From Streptomyces sp. DH5 (GTDB lineage Bacteria; Actinomycetota; Actinomycetes; Streptomycetales; Streptomycetaceae): a DNA stretch of 64,000 bases. Below the pieces are notes generated by a model, which did no database searches, had not been told where the DNA came from, and saw only the letters and a program-made list of their open reading frames with translations. The translations under genes were made by a program, and so were the position numbers. Positions 16,556 to 25,260 of this stretch are shown one piece after another (position 1 is the first letter of the stretch; each line of letters opens with the position of its first letter). The stretch is from contig NZ_JAHWGP010000033.1 in NCBI RefSeq assembly GCF_020873915.1, positions 1-64,000 of the forward strand, read 5' to 3'.

Positions 16556-19500
16556 GTGAGCAAGTACGTGCGGCCCGCCGCCGAGGGTGCCGATCCGTTC
16601 GGGACGGCTCGGCTGCGGCGCGGCGTCCTGGACGCCTGGGCCACCAGTCCCGCCCGCTTCCGCGAGGACGCCAACGCGGAGGAGGACCTCGTCCTCGGCG
16701 GGTACCGGGACCGTCTCGTCGTCGAGCTCGCGCAGAACGCCGCCGACGCCGCCGCCCGGGCCGGCGTACCGGGACGGTTCCGGCTCACCCTGCGGGACGG
16801 GGTCCTCGTCGCCGCCAACACCGGGGCCCCGCTGGACGCGGCCGGCGTCGAGTCGCTGTCCACGCTGCGGGCCTCCGCGAAGCGGGACGCGCCGGACCGG
16901 GCCGTGGGCCGGTTCGGCGTCGGGTTCGCCGCCGTGCTCGCGGTCACCGACGAGCCCGCCGTCGTCGGACGGCACGGCGGGGTCAGGTGGTCGCTGGCCG
17001 AGGCGCGGGACCTGGCGAACGAGGCCGCCGGACGGAGCGCCGGCCTGGGCGACGAGATCCGCCGGCGGGACGGGCACGTCCCGCTGCTGCGGCTTCCCTT
17101 CGCCGCGGAGGGCACCGCGCCCGACCCGTACGACACGGCCGTCATCCTCCCGCTGCGGGACCCGGCCGCCGCCGACCTCGCCGAACGGCTGCTGAACGCC
17201 GTCGACGACGCGCTGCTGCTGGCCCTGCCCGGCCTGGAGGACGTCGTCGTCGAGATCGGGGACGCCGAACCCCGAACCGTGCGGCGGCGCGACGAGGCCG
17301 GCCTCACCGTCGTCGAGGACTCCCGGGAGGGGACGACCCGGTGGCGTACCGCCGCCGCGCACGGGCCGCTCACTCCCGACCTGCTCGCCGACCGGCCCGT
17401 CGAGGAGCGGCTGCGACCGCACTGGTCGGTCACCTGGGCCGTACCCGTGGACACCGACGGGGGCCCCGCCCGGCCCCGCACCAGCCCCGTCGTGCACGCG
17501 CCCACCCCGAGCGACGAACCCCTCGGCGTGCCCGCGCTGCTCATCGCCTCCCTCCCGCTGGACTCCACCCGCCGGCACACCGCCCCCGGCCCGCTCACCG
17601 ACTTCCTCGTGCAGCGCGCGGCCGACGCCTACGCCGGGCTGCTCGCCGACTGGCGGCCGGTGACCGCCGGGATCATCGGCCTCGTGCCCGGCCCGCTCGG
17701 CAAGGGCGAGCTGGACGGCGCCCTGCGCCAGGCCATCCTGGAGCGGCTGCCGCGCACGTCCTTCCTGCCTCCGGCCGTCGATCCCAGGGGACAGGAGGAG
17801 GGCGACGACGAACTGCCCGAGTCCCTGCGGCCCCGGGACGCCGAGGTCGTTGAGGGCGCAGGGGCCGACACCGTACGGGTCCTGGCGGAGGTGCTCCCCA
17901 CGCTCCTGCCCGCCGGCCTCGAACGCCGGGCCGAGCTGCGCGCCCTCGGTGTCGCCCGGGTGCCGCTCACCGACGCCATCGACCGGCTGGCCGGCCTGGA
18001 GAAGTCCCCCGACTGGTGGCGACGGCTCTACGACAGCCTCGCCGGGGTCGACCCCGACCGGCTGTCCGGGCTGCCGGTGCCGCTCGCCGACCGGAGGACG
18101 ACGATCGGGCCCCGGCAGGTGCTGCTGCCCACCCCCGACTCGGCCTCCCCCGACGCCGAACTCCTCGCCCGGCTCGGCCTCAAGGTCGCCCACCCCGACG
18201 CCGCGCACCCCCTGCTGGAGAAGCTCGGCGCCCTCCCCGCCACCCCGCGCGCCGTCCTCACCACCCCGCAGGTGCGGGCCGCCGTCGCCGCCTCGCTGGA
18301 CGACGACGGCGGGACGAACTGGGAGGAGGACACCCCGGACGCCGAGGAACTCGCCGACACCGTGCTCGGGCTGGTGCGCGACGCCGCCCTCGAACCGGGC
18401 GACGAGCCCTGGCTGGGCGCGCTCGCCCTGCCCGACGAGGACGGCGAACTCTCCCCGGCCTGCGAACTCGTCTTCCCCGGCGGGCCCTTCGCGCAGGTCA
18501 TGCGGGAGGGCGAACTCGCCGCCGTGGACGGTGAAATGGCCGCCAAGTGGGGCGAACAGCCGCTCGCCGCGTGCGGGGTGCTGGTGGACTTCGCCCTGGT
18601 CCGCGCCACCGACGTAGTCCTCGACCCCGACGAACTGGAACCCCGCGACGGGGACTTCGCCGAGCCCGACGACGCCGGGCTGCTGGACGCCGTGGACGTG
18701 TGGAGCGAGGACGTCCTCGACCGCTTCCCGGACAGCCCCGTGCCGCCGGTAGCCACCGAGATCGTCGCCGTGCGCGACCTCGACCTCGTGGACGACGACC
18801 GCTGGCCGCAGGCCCTCGCCCTGCTGTCCCGGCCCCCGCTGCGCGACGCGCTCGTCCAGCCGGTGCGCATCCTGCTGCACGACGGCACCCACGAGGTCGT
18901 ACGGCCCTACACCGCGTGGTGGCTGCGCGGACACCCGGTGATCGGCGGACGCCGCCCGGCCGGACTGCGGGCCGCCGGCAGCGATCCGCTGCTGCGGGGC
19001 CTGTACGAGGAGGCCGACGCGACCGGCTTCGAGGACGAGCAGGTGCTGCGCGCCCTGGGCGTACGGACGTCCGTGGCCGCCCTGCTCGACGAGCCCGGCG
19101 GCGCGGCCGAGCTGCTCGACCGGCTCGCCGACCCCGCCCGGCCGGTCACCGCCGCCCAGCTGCACGCCCTGTACGGGGCGCTGGCCGAGCTGGACCCCGA
19201 GCAGGTGACCCTGCCGGACGAGCTGCGGGCCGTGGTCGACGGGCGGGTCGAGGTGGTGGACGCCGCGGACGCGGTGGTCGTCGACTCGCCCGACCTGCTG
19301 CCGTTCACGTCGGGCGTCCCGCTGCTGCCGGTCCGGCCGGCGCGGGCCGCCGACCTGGCGGAGCTGTTCCAGGTGCGGCGGCTGAGCGAGTCCGTCACCG
19401 GGGAGGTCGGCTCCGAGGGCACCGAGCACGACGTGCCGGAGCCGGTGCGGGTGCTGCTCGGACCGGGGACGCCCGCGTCGTACGTGGAGCACGAGGAGCT

Positions 19501-19690
19501 GGTCGTCGACGGCGTGGAGATCGACTGGCGGCTGGCCGACGACGGGGTGCCGCACGCGGCCACGCTGGAGGGGGTGGCCGCGGGGCTCGCCTGGGCGGCG
19601 GGGCAGTGGCCGCGGCGCTTCGAGGTGGCGGCGCTGCTGGAGGACCCGTCGCGCACGGAGGAACTGGCCCGCGACCGCTGGTTCGACTGA
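16556..19690 (+). CDS. Sacsin/Hsp90-like GHKL ATPase protein
   Basis: 1044 residues from GTG 16556, chosen for the AGGAGAG site just upstream; GTG 16532 and ATG 16541 are in frame. Residues ~50-190 form a GHKL ATP site: ELAQNAADA (N box with catalytic Glu and Mg-binding Asn), LVAANTGAPLD and GRFGVGFAAV. This is the pattern of the sacsin N-terminal domain and Hsp90. The remaining ~800 residues are acidic, Leu/Asp-rich and without obvious repeats or membrane helices. Streptomycetes carry one such gene, often annotated as a molecular chaperone. Cellular function is unknown. It stands alone, followed by a repeat tract and a strong terminator. Confidence 0.85.
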   Translation: MSKYVRPAAEGADPFGTARLRRGVLDAWATSPARFREDANAEEDLVLGGYRDRLVVELAQNAADAAARAGVPGRFRLTLRDGVLVAANTGAPLDAAGVESLSTLRASAKRDAPDRAVGRFGVGFAAVLAVTDEPAVVGRHGGVRWSLAEARDLANEAAGRSAGLGDEIRRRDGHVPLLRLPFAAEGTAPDPYDTAVILPLRDPAAADLAERLLNAVDDALLLALPGLEDVVVEIGDAEPRTVRRRDEAGLTVVEDSREGTTRWRTAAAHGPLTPDLLADRPVEERLRPHWSVTWAVPVDTDGGPARPRTSPVVHAPTPSDEPLGVPALLIASLPLDSTRRHTAPGPLTDFLVQRAADAYAGLLADWRPVTAGIIGLVPGPLGKGELDGALRQAILERLPRTSFLPPAVDPRGQEEGDDELPESLRPRDAEVVEGAGADTVRVLAEVLPTLLPAGLERRAELRALGVARVPLTDAIDRLAGLEKSPDWWRRLYDSLAGVDPDRLSGLPVPLADRRTTIGPRQVLLPTPDSASPDAELLARLGLKVAHPDAAHPLLEKLGALPATPRAVLTTPQVRAAVAASLDDDGGTNWEEDTPDAEELADTVLGLVRDAALEPGDEPWLGALALPDEDGELSPACELVFPGGPFAQVMREGELAAVDGEMAAKWGEQPLAACGVLVDFALVRATDVVLDPDELEPRDGDFAEPDDAGLLDAVDVWSEDVLDRFPDSPVPPVATEIVAVRDLDLVDDDRWPQALALLSRPPLRDALVQPVRILLHDGTHEVVRPYTAWWLRGHPVIGGRRPAGLRAAGSDPLLRGLYEEADATGFEDEQVLRALGVRTSVAALLDEPGGAAELLDRLADPARPVTAAQLHALYGALAELDPEQVTLPDELRAVVDGRVEVVDAADAVVVDSPDLLPFTSGVPLLPVRPARAADLAELFQVRRLSESVTGEVGSEGTEHDVPEPVRVLLGPGTPASYVEHEELVVDGVEIDWRLADDGVPHAATLEGVAAGLAWAAGQWPRRFEVAALLEDPSRTEELARDRWFD

Positions 19691-19848
19691 CCCGGGCGCG
19701 GGTCCGGCCCGGGGGCCCGCCCCTGCCCCCGGCGGGTACCTCGGGCATCCGGGGGCAGTCCGGTGTGGGTACCGGGCGGGGGGTACTGCGCAGCCCGGCG
19801 CTTGCGGGGTGCCGTCGCGCCCACCCGTGCCGCCCCAGCGGCACGACT

Positions 19849-20056
19849 GCCCGCGGGGAGCGAGAGCGGAGGGCGGAGAGCGGGAGCGGAGGGCGGAGGG
19901 CGGGGAGCGAGGGCGGAGAGCGGGAGCGGAGGGCGGGGAGCGAGAGCGGAGGGCGGAGAGCGGGAGCGGAGGGCGGAGAGCGAGAGCGAGGGCGGAGGGC
20001 GGGGAGCGAGAGCGGAGGGCGGGAGCGAGAGGCGGAGGAGCGGGGCGGCCGCCGCG
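19849..20056. repeat. Thymine-free purine-rich imperfect repeat tract
   Basis: 208 consecutive bases contain no T on the plus strand. The tract is built of interlaced units such as GAGAGCGGGAGCGGAGGGCG and GGGGAGCGAGAGCGG. It has many GGG runs and could form G-quadruplexes or other non-B structures. It separates the convergent sacsin-like and nhaA genes and precedes the terminator hairpin. No protein is proposed, although several frames stay open through low complexity. Confidence 0.9.
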
Positions 20057-20089
20057 TTGCTCGTTCTCGCGTCACTACCGACCTAGCGG

Positions 20090-20125
20090 CCCCGGGCCCG
20101 GGTTCCCGGAAACCCGGGCCCGGGG
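20090..20125. terminator. Strong bidirectional terminator hairpin
   Basis: CCCCGGGCCCGGGTT and AACCCGGGCCCGGGG form a 15-bp perfect stem around a 6-base loop, between the convergent sacsin-like gene and nhaA. A stem this strong without T-tract is typical for Streptomyces. Confidence 0.85.
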
Positions 20126-20148
20126 TACCCGGAGCCCGGGCCGCCCCG

Positions 20149-22050
20149 TTACTCCGAGGGTGCCCGGGTCGCGCCGGACGGGGCGTCGGCGGATGCCTCC
20201 AGCTCGCGGGCCAGCGTCACCGCGTCGTACGGGCCGGTGTGCCGGCGGTTGCCGATGAAGAACGTCGGCGCGCCGCGCACCCCGCTGGCCTCCGCGCTGG
20301 CGGCGTCCTCGCGGACCCGCTCGGCGGTCTCCTCGGCGTCGAGGTCGCGGAGGAACCTCTCCACGTCGAGGCCGAGGTCGGCGGCGTACCCGGCGGTGTC
20401 CTCGTACTCGAGCTCGTCCTGGTGCTGGTACAGCAGGTCGTGCATCTCCCAGAAGCGTCCCTGCGTGTCGGCCGCGACGGCCGCCCGCGCGGCGAGCTCG
20501 GAGTGCGGGTGGACGTCGGGCAGCGGCAGGTGCCGGAAGACGTAGCGGAACCGGTCGCCGAAGCGCTGCCGCAGTTCCTTGGTGACGCCGGTGGCGCGCG
20601 CACAGAACGGGCACTCGAAGTCGCCGTACTCCACCAGCGTCAGCGGCGCGTCCGGGGGACCGAGGATGTGGTCCTTCTCCGGGTCGACCGGGCGGTCCAG
20701 GTAGCGGGGCAGGTCCGCGTCCGTCTGGCCCTTCAGCACGGCGGCCAGGTGGAACACGATCCAGCCGAGCACGGTGGCGAACACGGCGGCGAGCAGCACA
20801 CCGACGGTCGCCTCGGCGCGGACGGCCGGGTCGTCGAAGGCGAGCTGGACGATCAGCAGGGAGACGGTGAACCCGAGACCGGACAGCGCGCCCCCGCCCA
20901 GGACGTGGCCCGGAGCCACCCCCGTCGGCAGCCTGCCGAGGCCGAACCGGGTGCCGAAGGCGGCACCGCCCCAGATGCCGATCGTCTTGCCGGCGACGAG
21001 ACCCACGACGACCGCCCAGGTGAGCGAGGAGCCGAGCGCGTTGGTCAGGACGCCGTCGCGCAGGTCCACACCGGCGTTGGCCAGGGCGAACACCGGGACG
21101 ATCACGTAGCTGGACCAGGGGTGCAGGACCGTCTGGAGCCGCTCGTTGACGGAGACGGCCTTCTGCAGTCCCTTGCGTGCCGTCTTGCCGACGTCGGCGC
21201 GGGGCGACTGGCGGAAGGCGCGGAAGAGCCGCGCGGCCTGCTCCACCCCCTCGCGGGAGGGCTTGCGGGCGGGGATGAGGAGACCACCGAGCATGCCGGC
21301 GATGGAGGCGTGCAGTCCGGCGTTGAGCGTGGCGAGCCACATCACCAGGACGATCAGCACGTACGGGGCCGCCCGCCAGACGCCGAAGCGGGTCAGCGCG
21401 GACAGGACCACCCCCAGCAGCAGCGCGGCGATCAGATCCGGCACGTTGATGCTGCCGGAGTAGACGACGCCGATCACGGTGACGGCCACGATGTCGTCGA
21501 TGACCGTGATGGCGAGCAGGAAGACCCGCAACTGGGTGACGAACCGGGGGCCCACCACGGCGAGCGCGCCCAGCATGAACGCCGTGTCGGTGCCGATGAC
21601 GACACCCCAGGCCCTGGCGGCGTCACCCCCGGGCGCGATCGCCAGGTACAGCAGGACGGGCACGAGCATGCCGCCGATGCCGGCGAGGCCCGGGATCACG
21701 ATCCGCCGCCGGTCGTTCAGCGAGCCGACGGACACCTCGTGGCGCACCTCCAGGCCGATGACGAAGAAGAACAGGGCCATCAGTCCGTCGTTGACCCAGT
21801 GACTCAGGTCCATCGACAGGCGGGCGTCGCCGAGTGTGACGGACGCCTCGGTGTGCCAGAGGGATGTGTACGCCTCCGACCAGGGCGAATTCGCCCATAT
21901 CAGGGCGACGGTCACGGCGACCAGGAGCAGGCCGGCGCTGCCCGCCTCGGTCGACATGAAGGCGCGCACCGGCGCTGACAGTTGGGCCGCCAGTTCGCTC
22001 CTTCGCGACTGGGACTGGGAGTTCACGGTCTTCTTCCCGCGCAGCTTCAT
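20149..22050 (-). CDS. nhaA: NhaA Na+/H+ antiporter fused to a DsbA-like domain
   Basis: 633 residues. Residues ~25-425 are a complete Nha[28 protein letters not shown], the ion-binding Asp pair in VIDDIVAV (about residue 184), [11 protein letters not shown] and [11 protein letters not shown]. It should exchange Na+ for H+ across the membrane. From about residue 440 a thioredoxin-fold domain follows ([20 protein letters not shown] with the CPFC redox pair near 480, [11 protein letters not shown] near 600) like DsbA/FrnE-type proteins. E. coli NhaA has 388 residues, so the fusion adds ~210. Such fusions are known in actinobacteria. A redox or folding role for the tail is unproven. ATG 22050 is used. 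Confidence 0.92.
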   Translation of the reverse strand: MKLRGKKTVNSQSQSRRSELAAQLSAPVRAFMSTEAGSAGLLLVAVTVALIWANSPWSEAYTSLWHTEASVTLGDARLSMDLSHWVNDGLMALFFFVIGLEVRHEVSVGSLNDRRRIVIPGLAGIGGMLVPVLLYLAIAPGGDAARAWGVVIGTDTAFMLGALAVVGPRFVTQLRVFLLAITVIDDIVAVTVIGVVYSGSINVPDLIAALLLGVVLSALTRFGVWRAAPYVLIVLVMWLATLNAGLHASIAGMLGGLLIPARKPSREGVEQAARLFRAFRQSPRADVGKTARKGLQKAVSVNERLQTVLHPWSSYVIVPVFALANAGVDLRDGVLTNALGSSLTWAVVVGLVAGKTIGIWGGAAFGTRFGLGRLPTGVAPGHVLGGGALSGLGFTVSLLIVQLAFDDPAVRAEATVGVLLAAVFATVLGWIVFHLAAVLKGQTDADLPRYLDRPVDPEKDHILGPPDAPLTLVEYGDFECPFCARATGVTKELRQRFGDRFRYVFRHLPLPDVHPHSELAARAAVAADTQGRFWEMHDLLYQHQDELEYEDTAGYAADLGLDVERFLRDLDAEETAERVREDAASAEASGVRGAPTFFIGNRRHTGPYDAVTLARELEASADAPSGATRAPSE

Positions 22051-22114
22051 CAGGTGTCTCGTCTCCGATCACTGGGGTCGGCAGACTCCATGGTCCCGCA
22101 TCGCACGTGTGAAG

Positions 22115-22155
22115 CGCGGTTCCCCGCGCCCCGGAGAGGGCCGCGGGGAACCGCG
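22115..22155 (-). terminator. Hairpin upstream of nhaA start/beyond the P-type ATPase gene
   Basis: CGCGGTTCCCCGCG and CGCGGGGAACCGCG form a 14-bp perfect stem with a 13-base loop, between the end of the ATPase gene and the nhaA start. It contains the GCGGGGAACCGCG sequence common in Streptomyces intergenic repeats, and likely ends the ATPase transcript. Confidence 0.65.
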
Positions 22156-22250
22156 TGAGCAGCCACGACGGGCTGTGACGGACTCCCCGGGCCTAAGACG
22201 GACCCGCCCCGGTTCTGCGACGGACCCGCGGCGCGCCCGCGGTGGGCCGC

Positions 22251-24653
22251 CTACGCGGGGATCCGCCGGTCCACCCACCGCCACAGCAGCTCCAGCACCC
22301 CCGCCGCGACGACCGCGATACCGGCCGCCGTCCACGGCATGGTCATGCCCACGAGCTTCAGTGCGAAGAAGTGCTGGAGCCACGGCACGACCAGCACCAG
22401 CAGGAACGCCCCGCCCATCGCCGCCACCAGACCGATCCGCCACCACGTGTACGGCCGGGCGATGATCGCCAGCACCCAGATCGAGATCAGGAACAGCGTC
22501 AGCGTCGCCGCGCTCGTCTCCGCCTCCAGCGAGCCCTCGCCGCTGTAGTGCTGCCGCGCGATCAGGTACGTCGTGAAGGTGGCCGTGGCGGCCAGCACCC
22601 CGCCGGGGATCGCGTACCGCATGACCCGCCTGACGAAGTCCGGCCGGGCGCGCTCCTTGTTGGGGGCGAGCGCCAGGAAGAACGCCGGGACGCCGATGGT
22701 CAGCGTGGACAGCAGGGTCAGGTGGCGCGGCAGGAACGGGTACTCCACCTGCGAGATCACCACCAGCACCGCCAGCAGCACCGAGTACACCGTCTTCACC
22801 AGGAACAGCGTCGCGACCCGGGTGATGTTGCCGATCACCCGGCGCCCCTCGGCCACCACCGACGGCAGCGTGGCGAAGCTGTTGTTCAGCAGCACGATCT
22901 GCGCGACCGCCCGGGTGGCCTCCGATCCGGAGCCCATCGCCACGCCGATGTCCGCGTCCTTCAGCGCCAGCACGTCGTTCACGCCGTCACCGGTCATCGC
23001 GACGGTGCGGCCGCTCGACTGGAGCGCGCCCACCATGTTCCGCTTCTGCTGCGGGGTGACCCGCCCGAACACCGTGCCCTCGTCGAGTTCCCTCGCCATG
23101 GCCTCCCGGTCCCCGGGCAGCCGGCGCGCGTCCACCGCCGTGCCGGACAGGCCCAGTTTGGCCGCGACCGCGCCGACCGACACCGCGTTGTCGCCGGAGA
23201 CGACCTTGGCGCGGACGTCCTGCTCGGCGAAGTAGCGCAGGGTGTCGGCGGCGTCGGGCCGCAGCCGCTGCTCCAGCACCACCAGCGCCACCGGCCGTAC
23301 GCCCACGGCGGCGGCGGGGTCGTCGACGTCCGCCCCGTCCCGGGCCCGGGCGAGGAGCAGGACCCGCAGCCCCTGCTCGTTCATCCGCACCGTCTCGGAC
23401 AGCGCCGGGTCCCCGGCGTCCAGCAGCACGTCCGGCGCGCCCAGCAGCCAGGTGACGGCCGCCCGGCCCGGCTCCTCCACGAAGGTCGCGCCGCTGTACT
23501 TGCGGGCGGAGGAGAAGGGCAGCGTGTCGGTCAGGCGCCACTCGGTGGTGTCGGGGAACGCGTCGACGATCGCCTGGAGGGAGGCGTTCGGGCGGGGGTC
23601 CGCCGAGCCGAGCTCGCCCAGCACCTTGCGCAGGTACGCCTCGTCGCCGTCCCCCAGCACCCGCAGCTCGGTGACGTCCATGCCGCCCTCGGTGAGCGTG
23701 CCGGTCTTGTCGAGGCAGACCGTGTCGACCCGGGCCAGCCCCTCGATCGCGGGCAGCTCCTGCACCAGGCACTGCTTGCGGCCCAGCCGGATCACGCCGA
23801 TCGCGAAGGCCACGGAGGTGAGCAGTACCAGCCCTTCCGGGACCATCGGCACGATGCCGCCGACGGTGCGGGCGATGGAGTCCTTCAGTTCGTTGTCCTT
23901 GACCACCAGCTGGCTGATGACCAGGCCGGTCGCGGTCGGCACCATCATCCAGGTGACGTACTTGAGGATCGTGGAGATGCCGCTGCGCAGCTCGGAGTGG
24001 ACGAGGGTGAAACGGGACGCCTCCTCGGCCAGCTGCGCCGCGTAGGCCTCGCGCCCCACCCGGGTCGCCTGGAAGGAGCCGCCGCCCGCGACGACGAAAC
24101 TGCCGGACAGGACCTGGTCGCCGGGCTTCTTCACCACCGGGTCGGCCTCGCCGGTGAGCAGCGACTCGTCGATCTCCAGGCCGTCCGCCTCGACGCACAC
24201 CCCGTCGACGACGACCTTGTCGCCCGGTCCGATCTCGATCAGGTCGTCCAGCACGATCCGGGACGTGCTGATCTCGGCGGCCGTGCCGTCCCTGCGCACC
24301 GTGGGCCGCACCTCGCCGATCACCGCGAGGGAGTCCAGGGTCTTCTTCGCCCGCCACTCCTGGACGATGCCGATGCCGGTGTTGGCGAGGATCACGAAGC
24401 CGAACAGGCTGTCCTGGATCGGCGCGACGATCAGCATGATCACCCAGAGCACGCCGATGATCGCGTTGAACCGGGTGAGGACGTTCGCGCGGACGATCTC
24501 GGTCAGGGAGCGGCTGCTGCGCACCGGCACGTCGTTGACCTGGCCGCGGGCCACCCGGTCGGCCACCTGCGCCGAGGTCAGCCCGGTCGCCGCGGGGGTG
24601 ATCGTGGCGGGGGGCGCGGCAGCGGTCCGGGCGTCCGCGTCGAGATGGGTCAT
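22251..24653 (-). CDS. CtpE-like P-type cation ATPase
   Basis: 800 residues starting MTHLDADARTAAA. All P-type hallmarks are present: TGEADP actuator loop near 164, phosphorylation motif DKTGTLTEGG at Asp315, TGDGVND hinge near 553 and about eight to ten membrane helices. No N-terminal metal-binding (CxxC) domain is present and no CPC motif in the membrane, so it is not a heavy-metal pump. The N-terminus (GLTSAQVADRVARGQVNDVP) and the segment QEWRAKKTLDSLAVIGE resemble the calcium transporter CtpE of mycobacteria from my knowledge of that protein. Calcium transport is therefore the favoured but unproven role. The small DUF2530 gene precedes it on the same strand. Confidence 0.88.
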   Translation of the reverse strand: MTHLDADARTAAAPPATITPAATGLTSAQVADRVARGQVNDVPVRSSRSLTEIVRANVLTRFNAIIGVLWVIMLIVAPIQDSLFGFVILANTGIGIVQEWRAKKTLDSLAVIGEVRPTVRRDGTAAEISTSRIVLDDLIEIGPGDKVVVDGVCVEADGLEIDESLLTGEADPVVKKPGDQVLSGSFVVAGGGSFQATRVGREAYAAQLAEEASRFTLVHSELRSGISTILKYVTWMMVPTATGLVISQLVVKDNELKDSIARTVGGIVPMVPEGLVLLTSVAFAIGVIRLGRKQCLVQELPAIEGLARVDTVCLDKTGTLTEGGMDVTELRVLGDGDEAYLRKVLGELGSADPRPNASLQAIVDAFPDTTEWRLTDTLPFSSARKYSGATFVEEPGRAAVTWLLGAPDVLLDAGDPALSETVRMNEQGLRVLLLARARDGADVDDPAAAVGVRPVALVVLEQRLRPDAADTLRYFAEQDVRAKVVSGDNAVSVGAVAAKLGLSGTAVDARRLPGDREAMARELDEGTVFGRVTPQQKRNMVGALQSSGRTVAMTGDGVNDVLALKDADIGVAMGSGSEATRAVAQIVLLNNSFATLPSVVAEGRRVIGNITRVATLFLVKTVYSVLLAVLVVISQVEYPFLPRHLTLLSTLTIGVPAFFLALAPNKERARPDFVRRVMRYAIPGGVLAATATFTTYLIARQHYSGEGSLEAETSAATLTLFLISIWVLAIIARPYTWWRIGLVAAMGGAFLLVLVVPWLQHFFALKLVGMTMPWTAAGIAVVAAGVLELLWRWVDRRIPA

Positions 24654-24799
24654 GCATCCGACGTTACGTGCGGATCCGGGGCCGCACCCACCCGGACGGC
24701 GGAAGATCCGACCAGGGGAGGACGGCCGCGCAGGGCCGTGGGACCGTGGTCGTACGGCGGCGGCGGGGACGGCAGTTGGGGCCGCGGGTGCCGGACGTC

Positions 24800-25057
24800 T
24801 CAGGCGGTGCGCTCCGCCTGGGCCCGCTTGATCGCGGCGTCGCGCTTGCGGACGTACCAGATGCCGATGAGGCCGAGCCCGGCGCCGGCCAGGCAGGTCC
24901 ACAGCCACCAGGTGTGGCCGTGGTCGTCGAACCAGCCGTAGAAGGGCAGCTGCACCAGGAAGAGGACGAACCAGACGATCGTGCCGCCGGTGATGGTGGC
25001 GACCACGGGGCCCTCCAGGGGCTCCGGCGCCTCGTGCTTGGGGGTCCACTTCGCCAT
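24800..25057 (-). CDS. DUF2530 small membrane protein
   Basis: 85 residues with two membrane helices (GGTIVWFVLFLVQLPFYG and LWTCLAGAGLGLIGIWYV) and a basic tail (RKRDAAIKRAQAERTA). This matches the short actinobacterial DUF2530 family of unknown function. It is divergent from the purine permease gene and 146 bases ahead of the P-type ATPase on the same strand. Confidence 0.8.
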   Translation of the reverse strand: MAKWTPKHEAPEPLEGPVVATITGGTIVWFVLFLVQLPFYGWFDDHGHTWWLWTCLAGAGLGLIGIWYVRKRDAAIKRAQAERTA

Positions 25058-25260
25058 GCGGACAGCTTACGAGGGCCGTCGGGGAGCGCATCGAGTGAGG
25101 TGTGCCGCAGTGGGCGCCTGTCCGGCCACACTCCTCTACGCGCGGAGATAGCATCGACGTCGTTATATGTTCATACTGAAACCGTTTGTCTCTGACCGCT
25201 TTCATTCGTAGAAAACACCAAAGGACTTCGAGGGAAGCCCGCCGGTGATGAGGTCCCCGC
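25058..25260. promoter_or_regulatory. AT-richer leader upstream of the NCS2 permease
   Basis: 203 bases between divergent genes. Positions ~25145-25230 are markedly AT-richer than surroundings (TTATATGTTCATACTGAAAC, CATTCGTAGAAAACACC), marking a promoter/leader. I looked for a purine riboswitch core and did not find it. The GAGGGAAG segment near 25230 is rather far (about 24 bases) from the ATG to be the ribosome site; CCGGTGATGAGG closer to it is another option. Confidence 0.45.

Noticed and set aside
16379-19555. Minus-strand 1,058-codon frame opposite the sacsin-like gene
   Set aside because: Composition is Gly/Arg/Gln-rich with no domain; it mirrors the real plus-strand gene.
25058-25260. 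Purine riboswitch before the NCS2 permease
   Set aside because: The aptamer core sequences expected in loops and junction are not visible.
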